64,000 nucleotides of DNA from Megaleporinus macrocephalus (GCA_021613375.1 CM038704.1:4392405-4456404); one strand, 5' to 3'; counted from the stretch's first letter, positions 45,770 to 57,961 are shown. Notes: generated from the letters alone by a model not told the origin. Made by a program: numbers and translations.

Positions 45770-45960
45770 TTGGTTCCAAACCCGTTTCAGTGATGTTGAG
45801 GTCTTTTCATTTTTCCAAGAACCCCTAGTGACTCTGGCAGCTGCATTTTTTTAATAAGCTGAAGCTTTTTGATTGGTGTATTTTGGAAGTCCAGTTATGA
45901 GACTATTACAGTGATCAATCCTGCTAGAAATTATTTTCACACTAGACTTTTTCAGGACCT
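45770..45960 (-). pseudogene. Non-LTR retrotransposon fragment, region C-terminal to the RT core
   Basis: The minus strand reads IISSRIDHCNSLITGLPKYT and, after a stop, KNAAARVTRGSWKN. This matches the conserved segment SRLDYCNSLL-GLP ... QNAAARVL that follows the reverse-transcriptase core in L2-like LINEs. It lies 5' of the core fragment on the same strand, so the two pieces are in reversed order. Confidence 0.8.
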
Positions 45961-46339
45961 CTGCAAGTTTGGGCACCTTTGAACCTGAAAGTGCTCCAAA
46001 GAACCTGCTGAAATTGGTGGTTAGGGGTTTGCTTCCAGCAAATGTTGGTACAGTCTGCTATATGTGTGTAAAGTTTTGGCTCCCGGCTTTGAGTGTGTAG
46101 AAGGAAGCACAAAAAACACATCTCGTGCTGGCCTGCAGGGATAAAAAGCTGCGAGAACATCTCCTGGTTTGCAGGCGTTCCTGCATGGTGAAATTGCCAT
46201 GTAGCCAACAAGCAGGGTGCAAAAGTTCAGTTGGATTCTCTTACTGGAACGGTGGCCGTCGTGATGGTGTGGCCATTAAAACACAGGAGGATGACCAGAC
46301 TTTAACTAATGCAGTTCATTCACAACAGTGAAGAGCAGA
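45961..46339. other. Unassigned sequence next to the LINE fragments
   Basis: The 89-codon minus frame (45942-46211) begins here but shows no domain I recognise. Part may be unrecognised LINE sequence. Confidence 0.3.
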
Positions 46340-46460
46340 ATCAAATAAGATGCATGAATAGATAATGATTGCATGGATGAGTATAGATATTGGATGGATG
46401 AATGGTGTGGATGAATGGATAGATGAAGGAAGGAAGATGATGGATGGATGGTTTGTCTAC
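46340..46460 (+). repeat. Degenerate (GGAT)n microsatellite
   Basis: Repeated ggatggatgaat and tagatgaagg words over about 120 bp. Confidence 0.85.
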
Positions 46461-48590
46461 AAATAAACAAAATATATAGACTTGATTGACCTGGCATTGG
46501 AAAGAAGAAGGGCTGGGCTTTAAGGGGATGTGTGTTTTAATACATTTTTCAATACGATGGCTTTTATTCTGATCTGCCGGATCTCCGGAGTACTCCTTCC
46601 ACAAAATGGAGGATTATTAACGATCGGTTTGATGGAAAAACACAAGTTTGGTCTCGTTTTGAAGCGGACAGTCTGAGGTATGTGGCTGGCTTGTTGTGGT
46701 TTTGGTGGTGCGTCTCTGTGGCAGCTGAGAGCCATTACGCATCGCAACAATGCGGAAGTTGTGGCGGCGCTAGGGTGCGTGTTACTTTTCGGAAAAGATA
46801 CCCCCCCCCATTCATTTGATGTAAAATATGTCCAGATTGGCCAAAAGATGGCTTTATGAATAATAAAAAAGTTTGTGTACCTAATATTTTGTCATACTAA
46901 CGCTCTGGACAAGGTAGTTTTTGACCAAAATATTTGTTTTCTGAAGGACACTTGAGAAAAAAGGGCAAAACGACCGAAAAGTTGAGATTCTAAACTTTCA
47001 TATGGTATATGGTTGTCCTTGGTGGAGCTGTAGATCTTCAGATATATTCTTAAATATATTTATTATTGATTGCGTTAAGAGGATAAAGTCATAGATCAAA
47101 AACGTACACCAATATGTATCCAAGGGAAACACAGTCCTCAATCCATACCTGTACAAATCCTCAGACCATGCCAAACAGAAAAAATAAGATGGCCAACATT
47201 GACCTTTTAAACCCTAGGCCCCTGCTGTCAAGGATTATGGTCTTTGTAGTGTTAGTGCCCAGGAAATTTCCAACACAGGCTTTCAGTGTTTGCAGTATGG
47301 AGCTGCACAGTTGGCTCGCGGTTTGGATGAAATTCTTGTGTATGAAAGCACACCAGCGCTAATGAGCTCCTCCCCTAATTAGGTAAAGCTTGATCTTCTC
47401 AGCTGGTGGTCGTTGTCTCGCTGTGTCTCACTGAATTTCTTCCCAATTAACCGTTTGTACGAGCTCTGTTCTCTGATGTACTTAAACGAGTTTGGATTCA
47501 AAACGCCTTTTGCAGCAAACCACCATCTCCAGTCCTTGTTCTACATGCTCGCACGTGCTCTGCTCCGCCTTCACGCTCCACTAACGGCTGAAGACATGGT
47601 TGGAAGACTCTCTCATTGCTTCTGCGGTTTGGTTTTGATTGGGAAGTGAATAAACGGCAGGCCGGTCTCTGACTTTTGCACGGCGTTGGGCTTTGAACAG
47701 AATGACACAACAAAGAAGCCACGAAATGATCTCAGACGCCTGTTATTCCACTTTCACGTCTAGCTGCACACTCGCAGCACGACTGTGCACTTATTACAAT
47801 TACCCAGCTCCGCTAGTTGTCATGCACGGCACCTGTTTCTTCTCTTTCTCTTCATCCCACTCGCTCGGCCTGTTTGCCCATTTATTTGTTTTTGACCAGG
47901 TCAAAGGAGAACAGGTCAAGAACCACCTCCTCCTCCTCCTCGCACGTGTGCCGAGCTCTTGTATGGCTCTCCGGCTGATCACAGGGCGCTAATCAAACAT
48001 GAAAGTGCATCTAATTGAAAAAGCTATCCGCCAGCATATGCTCCTCTCCCCGAACAGGTAGCGACCGCTCAATCTGCCATCTGCACTCTAATTGCTAAAC
48101 TTGTCGTTGATGTGGTTATTCTTCATTTCCTTGCCTTTAAGAACAGATGGGTCTTAATTCCCGTCCCCGAACTCCTATTTGAGCAATCCTCTGAATCTGC
48201 ATATCACAGTGAACGTGATCTCCACTGGGTTTATGTTGGGTTTTTTTTTCTTGGCTTGTTTGTTTGGGCAGAAGGTGTTGTTATATTTAGTTGTTGTACC
48301 AGATTAACTACTTTGTAATAACTGTGTTCACGTTCTTTTACAGTAGAAAGTCTCTGGACTGGTTTATATGTTGTATATGTTGTGTTTCTAGCTGCAGATG
48401 TTACGTAAACACTGTTCATGTGGAGGAAATAGAACTTTACGTGGAAGATCTTGTCATTCTACTGTGCTCTCATTATCATAAAAACCCAGTATTAAGTTTG
48501 GTCCGTAGGGGGAGCAGTGCACTCACGGCTTCACATCAAACTTCTCCTGCGGGCACAGCTATTGGCCCATGAGGCCCTGATTGCTGTAGT
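46461..48590. other. About 2.1 kb of complex sequence; 47300-48110 a candidate conserved element cluster
   Basis: 46500-46760 and 47300-48110 lack repeat words and are compositionally even. The second holds several A/T cores of homeodomain type, such as ctaattaggtaaag (47374) and cccaattaacc (47443). 46790-47110 is AT-rich and opens with an 8-C run. Overlapping frames on both strands (for example 99 codons plus, 74 codons minus) have no domain. No exon is called. Confidence 0.35.
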
Positions 48591-48603
48591 TTTATTGGTT
48601 CTA

Positions 48604-49517
48604 GGCAGTCATGGCCTGGAGGTTCAGGAAACCAGCCTTGTGACCAGAAGGTCGTTAGTTCCATCCCCTCAACCGACAGGACATGACTGAAGTGCCCTTG
48701 AGCAAGACTCCTAACCCCCAACTGCACCCCGGGTACTGTGGTTAGGGCTGCCCACCCCTGTGGGCAAGTGTGCTCACTGCCCACTAGTGTGTGTTCACTA
48801 GTCTGTATATGTGTATGTGGTTGTTTCACTGCCTCCTTGTATGTGTGTTCACTAATGTGTGTGTATGTGGGTGTGTTCATAGTGTGTGTGTGTGTGTAAG
48901 TGGGTGTTAGTGTAAGTGAGTCCTAGTGTGTGTGTTCACTTGTGTTTGTGTGTGTTGGTGCGTGTGTATGTGGGTGTGTGTGTGTGTGTCACTGCCCCCT
49001 AGTGTGTTTGTTCACTAGTGTGTGTGTGTGTTGGTGTGTGTGTGTGTGTGTTGGTACGTGTGTATGTGGGTGTGTTCATAGTGTGTGTGGGTGTGTGTGT
49101 GTATGTGGGTGTTTCACTGCCCGCTGGTGTGTGTGTTCGCTAGTGTGTGTGTGTAATTGGGTGTTTCACTGTCCCCTAGTGTTTGTGTTTACTAGTGTTT
49201 TTTGTGGGTGTAATTGGGTGTTTCACTGCCCCCTGGTGTGTGTGTTCGCTAGTGTGTGTGTGTGTAATTGGGTGTTTCACTGCCCCCTAGTGTTTGTGTT
49301 TACTAGTGTTTTTTGTGGGTGTAATTGGGTGTTTCACTGCCCCCTGGTGTGTGTGTTCGCTAGTGTGTGTGTGTAATTGGGTGTTTCACTGTCCCCTAGT
49401 GTTTGTGTTTACTAGTGTTTTTTGTGGGTGTAATTGGGTGTTTCACTGCCCCTGGTGTGTGTGTTGGCTAGTGTGTGTGTGTAATTGGGTGTTTCACTGC
49501 CCCCTAGTGTTTGTGTT

Positions 49518-49571
<54 letters not shown>

Positions 49572-49601
49572 CAGTGCACAGATGGGCTAAATGCTGAGGT
49601 C
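48604..49601 (+). mobile_element. tRNA-derived SINE, copy 2, with expanded tail
   Basis: The head ggcagtcatggcctggaggt, a damaged B box (agttccatccc), the body gtgcccttgagcaagactcc and the tail match the SINE at 12987. The original 3' end, gtgcacagatgggctaaatg, is present at 49573-49592. Between body and end the tail has grown from a few tens of bases to about 750 bp of tandem repeats (next feature). Confidence 0.88.
48860..49572 (+). repeat. SINE-tail minisatellite (TG-rich)
   Basis: Two alternating modules, gtttcactgccccctggtgt plus ttcgctagtgtgtgtgtgta, and gtttcactgccccctagtgt plus tttactagtgttttttgtgg, each about 54-58 bp, form a dimer of about 113 bp between 49150 and 49530. The left part is less regular, and a pure (TG)n run occupies about 49526-49569. 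The modules derive from the SINE 3' tail ccccctagtgtgtgttcac. Confidence 0.9.
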
Positions 49602-49981
49602 TTGTTTATCTGTGTGTGCAGATAGAGTTCTAAATTCTAAACATCTGTGTGAATAAGTCTGTGCTTCATGTAAATGATATGTAAATGAGACGCTGGCATT
49701 TTCATGCGTGGAATCTGAGTCTGCACGGAATTCTTCGCTTCCTCCCAAATTGTACAAGATTCCGAGCAGTTTGTTTGTCAGTAAAGTCGTTATATCTGCA
49801 CACTGTACACAACCTTCCCAATTAAGGTTATTTTTTTTATTATATTTTTATTATATGTATGTATACAGCATGACTCAAATGTCTCAGAATGCCCTTCTGT
49901 ATCAGAAACAAATAGGAGAGTAACGTATATGAACTGTGAGCAACAGCAACTAATGGGTGATGGGGTTTATCTTTCAGGCTA
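49602..49981. other. Non-repetitive spacer
   Basis: Complex sequence with gtaaatgatatgtaaatgag, and a T-run near 49830. No feature recognised; it could be part of a conserved island. Confidence 0.3.
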
Positions 49982-52900
49982 TGTTCCAAACATGACAACA
50001 TCAGTACCTGACATCACTGACACTTAATCAAATCCTCACAGCAATGTTCAACATCAGCACCTGACCTCACTAACACTCAATCAAATCCTCACAGCAATGT
50101 TCAACATCAGTTCCTGACCTCACTAATACTCAATCAAATCCTCACAGCAATGTTCACCATCAGCACCTGACCTCACTAACACTCAATCAAATCCTCACAT
50201 CAATGTTTCAACATCAGTACCTGACCTCACTAACACTCAATCAAATCCTCACAGCAGTGTTTACTATCCGCACCTGACCTCACTAAGATTCAACCAAATC
50301 CTCACAGCAATGTTCAACATCAGTACCTGACCTCACTAATACTCAATCAAATCCTCACAGCAATGTTCAACATCAGTACCTGACCTCACTAAGATTTAAT
50401 CAAATCCTCACAGCAATGTTCCAACATCAGTACCTGACCTCACTAATACTCAATCAAATCCTCACAGCAGTGTTTACTATCCGCACCTGACCTCACTAAG
50501 ATTCAACCAAATCCTCACAGCAATGTTCAACATCAGTACCTGACCTCACTAATACTCAATCAAATCCTCACAGCAATGTTCAACATCAGTACCTGACCTC
50601 ACTAATACTGAATTAAATTTTCACAGCAATGTTCAACATCAGTACGTGACCTCACTAACACTCAATCTAATCCTCACAGCAATGTTCAACATCAGTACCT
50701 GACCTCACTAATACTGAATTAAATTTTCACAGCAATGTTCAACATCAGTACCTGACCTCACTAATACTCAATCAAATCCTCACAGCAATGTTCCAACATC
50801 AGTACCTGACCTCACTAACACTCAATCAAATCCTCACAGCAATGTTCCAACATCAGTACCTGACCTCACTAACACTCAATCAAATCCTCACAGCAATGTT
50901 CCAACATCAGTACCTGACCTCACTAACACTCAATCAAATCCTCACAGCAATGTTTCAACATCAGTACCTGACCTCACTAACACTCAATCAAATCCTCACA
51001 GCAATGTTCCAACATCAGTACCTGACCTCACTAACACTCAATCAAATCCTCACAGCAATGTTTCAACATCAGTACCTGACCTCACTAATACTCAATCAAA
51101 TCCTCACAGCAATGTTCCAACATCAGTACCTGACCTCACTAACACTCAATCAAATCCTCACAGCAATGTTCCAACATCAGTACCTGGCCTCATTAATACT
51201 CAGTCAAATCCTCACAGCAATGTTCCAACATCAGTACCTGACCTCACTAACACTCAATCAAATCCTCACAGCAATGTTTCAACATCAGTACCTGACCTCA
51301 CTAATACTCAATCAAATCCTCACAGCAATGTTCCAACATCAGTACCTGACCTCACTAATACTCAATCAAATCCTCACAGCAATGTTCCAACATCAGTACC
51401 TGACCTCACTAAACACTCAATCAAATCCTCACAGCAATGTTTCAACATCAGTTCCTGACCTCACTGACACTCAATCAAATCCTCACAGCAATGTTTCAAC
51501 ATCAGTACCTGACCTCACTAATACTCCATCAAATCCTCACAGCAATGTTCCAACATCAGTACCTGACCTCACTAATACTCAATCAAATCCTCACAGCAAT
51601 GTTCCAACATCAGTACCTGACCTCACTAAACACTCAATCAAATCCTCACAGCAATGTTTCAACATCAGTTCCTGACCTCACTAACACTCAATCGAATCCT
51701 CACAGCAATGTTTCAACATCAGTACCTGACCTCACTAACACTCAATCAAATCCTCACAGCAATGTTTCAACATCAGTACCTGACCTCACTAATACTCAAT
51801 CAAATCCTCACAGCAATGTTCCAACATCAGTACCTGACCTCACTAATACTCAATCAAATTCTCACAGCAATGTTCCAACATCAGTACCTGACCTCACTAA
51901 TACTCAATCAAATCCTCACAGCAATGTTCCAACATCAGTACCTGACCTCACTAACACTCAATCAAATCCTCACCGCAATGTTCCAACATCAGTACCTGAC
52001 CTCACTAACACTCAATCGAATCCTCACAGCAATGTTTCAACATCAGTTTCTGACCTCACTAACACTCAATCAAATCCTCACAGCAATGTTTCAACATCAG
52101 TACCTGACCTCACTAACACTCAATCGAATCCTCACAGCAATGTTTCAACATCAGTACCTGACCTCACTAACACTCAATCAAATCCTCACAGCAATGTTTC
52201 AACATCAGTACCTGACCTCACTAATACTCAATCAAATCCTCACAGCAATGTTCCAACATCAGTACCTGACCTCACTAATACTCAATCAAATTCTCACAGC
52301 AATGTTCCAACATCAGTTCCTGACCTCACTAACACTCAATCGAATCCTCACAGCAATGTTTCAACATCAGTACCTGACCTCACTAACACTCAATCAAATC
52401 CTCACAGCAATGTTTCAACATCAGTACCTGACCTCACTAACACTCAATCAAATCCTCACAGCAATGTTCCATCAGTTCCTGACCTCACTAACACTCAATC
52501 GAATCCTCACAGCAATGTTCCAACATCAGTACCTGACCTCACTAACACTCAATCAAATCCTCACAGCAATGTTTCAACATCAGTACCTGACCTCACTAAC
52601 ACTCAATCAAATCCTCACAGCAATGTTCCAACATCAGTACCTGACCTCACTAATACTCAATCAAATCCTCACAGCAATGTTCCAACATCAGTACCTGACC
52701 TCACTAATACTCAATCAAATTCTCACAGCAATGTTCCAACATCAGTACCTGACCTCACTAATACTCAATCGAATCCTCACAGCAATGTTTCAACATCAGT
52801 TTCTGACCTCACTAACACTCAATCAAATCCTCACAGCAATGTTTCAACATCAGTACCTGACCTCACTAACACTCAATCGAATCCTCACAGCAATGTTTCA

Positions 52901-53650
52901 ACATCAGTACCTGACCTCACTAACACTCAATCAAATCCTCACAGCAATGTTTCAACATCAGTACCTGACCTCACTAATACTCAATCAAATCCTCACAGCA
53001 ATGTTCCAACATCAGTACCTGACCTCACTAACACTCAATCGAATCCTCACAGCAATGTTTCAACATCAGTACCTGACCTCACTAACACTCAATCAAATCC
53101 TCACAGCAATGTTTCAACATCAGTACCTGACCTCACTAATACTCAATCAAATCCTCACAGCAATGTTCCAACATCAGTACCTGACCTCACTAATACTCAA
53201 TCAAATTCTCACAGCAATGTTCCAACATCAGTTCCTGACCTCACTAACACTCAATCGAATCCTCACAGCAATGTTTCAACATCAGTACCTGACCTCACTA
53301 ACACTCAATCAAATCCTCACAGCAATGTTTCAACATCAGTACCTGACCTCACTAACACTCAATCAAATCCTCACAGCAATGTTCCATCAGTTCCTGACCT
53401 CACTAACACTCAATCGAATCCTCACAGCAATGTTCCAACATCAGTACCTGACCTCACTAACACTCAATCAAATCCTCACAGCAATGTTTCAACATCAGTA
53501 CCTGACCTCACTAACACTCAATCAAATCCTCACAGCAATGTTCCAACATCAGTACCTGACCTCACTAATACTCAATCAAATCCTCACAGCAATGTTCCAA
53601 CATCAGTACCTGACCTCACTAATACTCAATCAAATCAGCAATGTTTCAGC
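49982..53650 (-). repeat. 53/54-bp minisatellite, locus C (about 68 copies)
   Basis: The plus-strand unit reads gtttcaacatcagtacctga, cctcactaacactcaatcaa, atcctcacagcaat (54 bp). Its reverse complement is the repeat at 18480-18930. The left 800 bp has irregular 53-bp units, while from about 50780 rightward units are nearly identical at 54 bp. Because 54 is a multiple of three and the unit lacks stops in two frames, frames of 739 and 672 codons run through it. A rare short unit (gttccatcagttcc) occurs at about 52467 and 53382, a 915-bp higher-order repeat. Confidence 0.97.
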
Positions 53651-54493
53651 ATCTAGTGTTGGTGTAGTGTAGATGGACAAATTCCATATTAATGCTATTG
53701 AATTGCTGGGTGAGCAGATGTCTACAGACTTTAGACAGAAATCTTCTATTGTCTATTCCTTGTAAACACATGAAGGCCTTTGAAGCTGAAATTTGAGATA
53801 TAAACAACATTAACATGAACACAATCGATATAAAAGAAGGCTGCAGTGGTGATTCAGGGGAGGATGAACTCGTATATTGTTGTTTTGTAACTGAACAATG
53901 AACCTATTGTATAAAAGAGCAGGTCTGTAATGTTTTCACTCACCTGCCCGATGCTGTCTTTGTCTCCTTAAATTAAAAGTATTTCCATTCAATTCATTGT
54001 GGACATGGAAGTAGAATCACTTCATTTAAACGGAACTCATCTTCCCTTAAGAAGGAAAAAGGTGTGGACCTATTCAACCACGCTCACTCTCCTCCCTCGT
54101 CTGAGTTTGACAGGTCTGACAATGTTTAGGCTGTTTAAAACTGACAGCTTCCAACAAAGCAGCTTTTGCTGTTCACTCCTTCATTCAACTCATGCACGTC
54201 ACATACAAAGCTGGCCATGTGTGCGAGAAGAATATCTGATTGAAAGAACAACTGTTTATAAAAGGGGAAGCTAATTAAATTCCAAGGGAATTGCATAGTA
54301 AAGGAGTAATATTAAAAAATGGAAATATTTAATTCATCATTCCAGGCCGGCAGTGCACAGTTCATACTCTCCGCTGTATTGTGAAACTATTAAATGAGAT
54401 CTGCGGGTAAGATTCAGGAGTGACGACCAGACAGATTCCAACGACCGGCTGGCCATTAACATTTCAAAAGTGATTTCAATGCTTTGGGAGCCC

Positions 54494-54496
<3 letters not shown>
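53651..54496. other. Complex sequence, no gene recognised
   Basis: About 850 bp of non-tandem DNA. The 91-codon plus frame at 53999-54274 has no domain. 53900-54000 includes ccttaaattaaaagtatttc. Nothing further can be supported. Confidence 0.3.
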
Positions 54497-54573
<77 letters not shown>

Positions 54574-54574
54574 C
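54497..54574 (+). repeat. (TAA)n microsatellite, about 26 repeats
   Basis: Uninterrupted aat/taa trinucleotides, a length at which repeat number is usually variable. Confidence 0.98.
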
Positions 54575-54589
54575 AACAACAATAGTGCA

Positions 54590-55985
54590 GTAGGTGAAGT
54601 TTAAAAGTGTACTTATTAGTGTTGTAGATATAGTATAGAAGTTCACTCAGTGTAGTAGGTGAAGTATAGAAGTGTATTCACTAGTGTAAAAAGTGAAGTA
54701 TAGAAGAGCACTCATTAGTGTAGTAGGTGAAGTATAGAAGTGTATTCATTAGTGTAATAGGTGAAGTATAGAAGTGTACTCAATGGTGTAGTAGGTGAAG
54801 TATAGAAGTGTATTCATTAGTGTAGTAGGTGAAGTATAGAAGTGTACTCAATGGTGTAGTAGGTGAAGTATAGAAGTGTATTCATTAGTGTAGTAGGTGG
54901 AGTATAGAAGTGTACTCATTGGTGTAGTAGGTGAAGTATAGAAGTGTACTCATTAGTGTAGTAGGTGAAGTATAGAAGTGTATTCATTAGTGTAGTAGGT
55001 GAAGTATAGAGGTGTATTCATTAGTGTAGTAGGTGAAGTATAGAAGTGTACTAATTAGTGTAGTAGGTGAAGTATAGTATTGTACTCATTAGTGTAGTAG
55101 GTGAAGTATAGTAATGTACTCATTAGTGTAGTAGGTGAAGTATAGTAATGTACTCATTGGTGTAATAGGTGAAGTATAGAAATATGCTCATTAGTGTAGT
55201 AGGTGAAGTATAGAAGTGTACTCATTAGTGTAGTAGGTGAAGTATAGAAGTGTACTAATTAGTGTAGTAGGTAAAGTATAGTAATGTACTTATTTGTGTA
55301 GTAGGTGAAGTATAGAAGTGTATTCATTAGTGTAGTGGGTGAAGTATAGAAGTGTATTCATTAGTGTAGTAGGTGAAGTATAGAAGTGTATTCATTAGTG
55401 TAGTGGGTGAAGTATAGAAGTGTATTCATTATTGTAGTAGGTGAAGTATAGAAATGTATTCATTAGTGTAGTAGGTGAAGTATAGAAATGTACTCATTGG
55501 TGTAGTAGGTGAAGTATAGTAATGTACTCATTAGTGTAGTAGGTGAAGTATAGAAGTGTATTCATTAGTGTAGTAGGTGAAGTATAGAAGTGTATTCATT
55601 AGTGTAGTAGGTGGAGTATAGAGGTGTATTCATTAGTGTATTGGGTGAAGTATAGAAGTGTACTCACTAGTGTAGTAGGTGAAGTATAGAAGTGGACTCA
55701 TTAGTGTAGTAGGTGAAGTATAGAGGTGTATTCATTAGTGTATTGGGTGAAGTATAGAGGTGTATTCATTAGTGTAGTAGGTGAAGTATAGAAGTGTATT
55801 CATTAGTGTAGTAAGTGAAGTATAGTAGTGTATTCATTAGTGTAGTAGGTGAAGTATAGAAGTGGACTCATTAGTGTAGTAGGTGAAGTATAGAAGTGGA
55901 CTCATTAGTGTAGTAGGTGAAGTATAGAAGTGTACTCACTAGTGTAGTAGGTGAAGTATAAAAATATGCTAATTAGTGGAGTATG
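54590..55985 (+). repeat. 34-bp minisatellite (about 41 copies)
   Basis: The unit reads tgtagtaggtgaagtataga, agtgtattcattag (34 bp). Variation centres on agtgtattc/agtgtactc/agtggactc and gaag/gtaa. The outer units are more diverged. No higher-order period is obvious beyond short blocks. Confidence 0.96.
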
Positions 55986-57016
55986 TGAACTACTACACTG
56001 TGTTGTTAGTCATAGCTACCCGTACCCCATCACCAACCCCAACATCAGTTTTAAACCACAACCCAACAACAGGAAGTACTATTAATACAGATCAATCATT
56101 CTTGTAAGTTTGAGTCATTCTCACTCGCCATCCCTTAATATTATCAAGCGCTCTCGTGGACGGACGAGGACGGAGAGTGTTAAAAAAAAGAAAAGAAAGG
56201 TGAAACTCGTTTTCTGACCTACTGCCGTGTATGTTAAATTGCTTGTGTATCTGGTTTGTAGAGATAGGCTCTTATCTGTTATTGAGAGCGCTGGCAGGAG
56301 GTGGGCTGATCTGGGTGTCTGGTGTCCAGTGGAGTGGCTCATCTGGAGGCCCGAGTCTCTCCGCATCACTGCCGCTCCCCAGAGCACCGACCACTTTAGC
56401 CTCACTAAGCTCCGGCACAGCTCGACTCCTGCCCCGTGCTGAAATCCACTCCCCACAGACCACTTTGTCATGAAAAATAGACAACGTGCTTTGCTGTTTT
56501 TTCCTGGTGCCTCTGTTTTCCTCGGGTCAAATTATAAACCCGCCTCACTTCACCCTTAGAAAGCTGAGAACTGTCATCGCTATAACGATTACATGTTAAC
56601 GTATGGACACATAGTTGATTACATTCATGCATTCATTCCTTTATTCATTCACAGGTAGCTTCATCTGTCTGTCCACATATTATACTTGTCCATATCTTTT
56701 CTTTTGGGCATTGCTTCATCTGTTTGTTTGTCCATCTGTCCGTCTGTTGGTCTGGGACGTTTTTGAGCCGGGCAGTGTCACGACTCCTGGTCAAATAAAA
56801 GCTGTATAATGATGTTGTAAGCACTTCCTCCCAGCGCCTGCAGAGGTCGCAGTCTCCGGAATTCTGTGTAGCTCCGAAAACAAACACACCCTCCTACACA
56901 CGCTCATTCACTTATTTACTACACACACCTGACAATCACCACCACTCACAGCAGTAGCTCGTTAGTGCAGCCCACATAACCCAGCCCCGCACGGCAGTCA
57001 GTGCATGGCATTGTTT
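55986..57016. other. Complex sequence, no gene recognised
   Basis: Includes a GC-rich stretch at 56280-56460 with frames on both strands (116 codons minus, 80 codons plus). The overlap and the lack of a domain argue against coding. A cattca-type simple stretch lies near 56625-56650. Confidence 0.35.
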
Positions 57017-57020
57017 TTAA

Positions 57021-57957
57021 AGGGAACCCCGGCTGGTAACACTTGTAAGCCTTAATATGGTGTAATGACTCTAAATTGTTAAGACGTGTTGTAAAAAAAA
57101 TCACAAAAGTATCACATTTATTAATAAATTAACATTTTTATTCTAAATATTTAACATATGGGCGCAGCCATTATTACTGACGTGCAATGCCTGCTGGGTA
57201 GATGAGGTCAGATGGTGTCAGGTCTAAACTGGACTGTGGTGTGAAGGAGTGAGTGTTAGTTACTAACCTAGCTTAAAGAAAACCATGTACATTGTGTTGT
57301 TGATGTTGTTTCAGTGAAAGGCAGTGTGAAGACTGATATTAGTCTAAACAGCTTCACAAACATAAACAAGGAGAATAGTTAGTGAAGCAGCGTGTGGACC
57401 AACACAGCTACCCAAAGACCCCCGCTCTGCTCTCCTCACTTCAGTCTGGATGAGTTTGAGTGGTTCAGTAGACCACCACTGGTGAGAGACTTGATGGAGG
57501 CTGTTGGTTTTAAGCGTAGAATAAAACACAATGCAGTGCCACAGTTTCCCCACAGAGGAAGTCCAAAAGCTCCAGATTTTGGAGAACCACGAGAAGAACC
57601 ATGAACGTGAACATGTGCTGGATTCTCTCCTGGCGTCCCGCCAACAACGTTTAGCGTTAGCGTCAGCTGCTTCTCCTCGTTTGCAGATCCTGAAGATGAA
57701 AGTAGAGTCTTAGTAGTGAAGATACTACTCACTAATAAAGGAGTGTGAAGCTAAGAGAAACTCCCGGTTACTGCAACCATTTGACGTCACTACCCGCTGA
57801 TCACGTCTGTAGATACAACAATGGAGACCCACGTGCAGCGGATTTTACAGAAAATCTAATAAATCTGATACTTTTAGTGATTTTTAACAACATGTCTTAA
57901 TGATTTAGAGTCATTACAACATATTAAACTTACAAGTGTAACCAGCCGGGGTTCCCT
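57021..57957 (+). mobile_element. 937-bp Kolobok-like element with TTAA target sites
   Basis: TTAA flanks both ends (57017-57020 and 57958-57961). The left end agggaaccccggctggtaac and the right end (reverse complement agggaaccccggctggttac) are inverted repeats. The TIRs extend for about 100 bp, including taatgactctaaat and ttaagac. TTAA targets with AGGG termini point to the Kolobok superfamily; piggyBac also uses TTAA but usually begins CCY. The interior keeps a THAP-like coding relic. Confidence 0.85.
57392..57604 (+). pseudogene. THAP-domain-like relic inside the Kolobok-like element
   Basis: The frame reads PPLCSPHFSLDEF (residues 10-22) and VGFKRRIKHNAVPQFP (38-53). This fits the second half of a THAP zinc finger: Cys13 and His16 as the last ligands (C-x2-H), and AVP at 48-50 as the closing motif. 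The first two Cys ligands are not seen in frame. A further frame at 57531-57713 (KLQILENHEKNH...) may be downstream coding in another phase. THAP domains are known from Kolobok and P-element proteins, which fits the TTAA termini. Not functional as it stands. Confidence 0.65.
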
Positions 57958-57961
57958 TTAA

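Noticed and set aside
46340..46460. Long open frames across the GGAT tract
   Set aside because: Simple-sequence translation with no domain.
56121..56473. 116-codon minus-strand and 80-codon plus-strand frames as a coding exon
   Set aside because: The frames overlap on opposite strands in GC-rich DNA, where chance frames are long, and neither has a domain.
57021..57957. piggyBac assignment for the TTAA element
   Set aside because: The termini begin AGGG and not CCY, and the interior relic looks THAP-like, so Kolobok fits better. piggyBac is not fully excluded.
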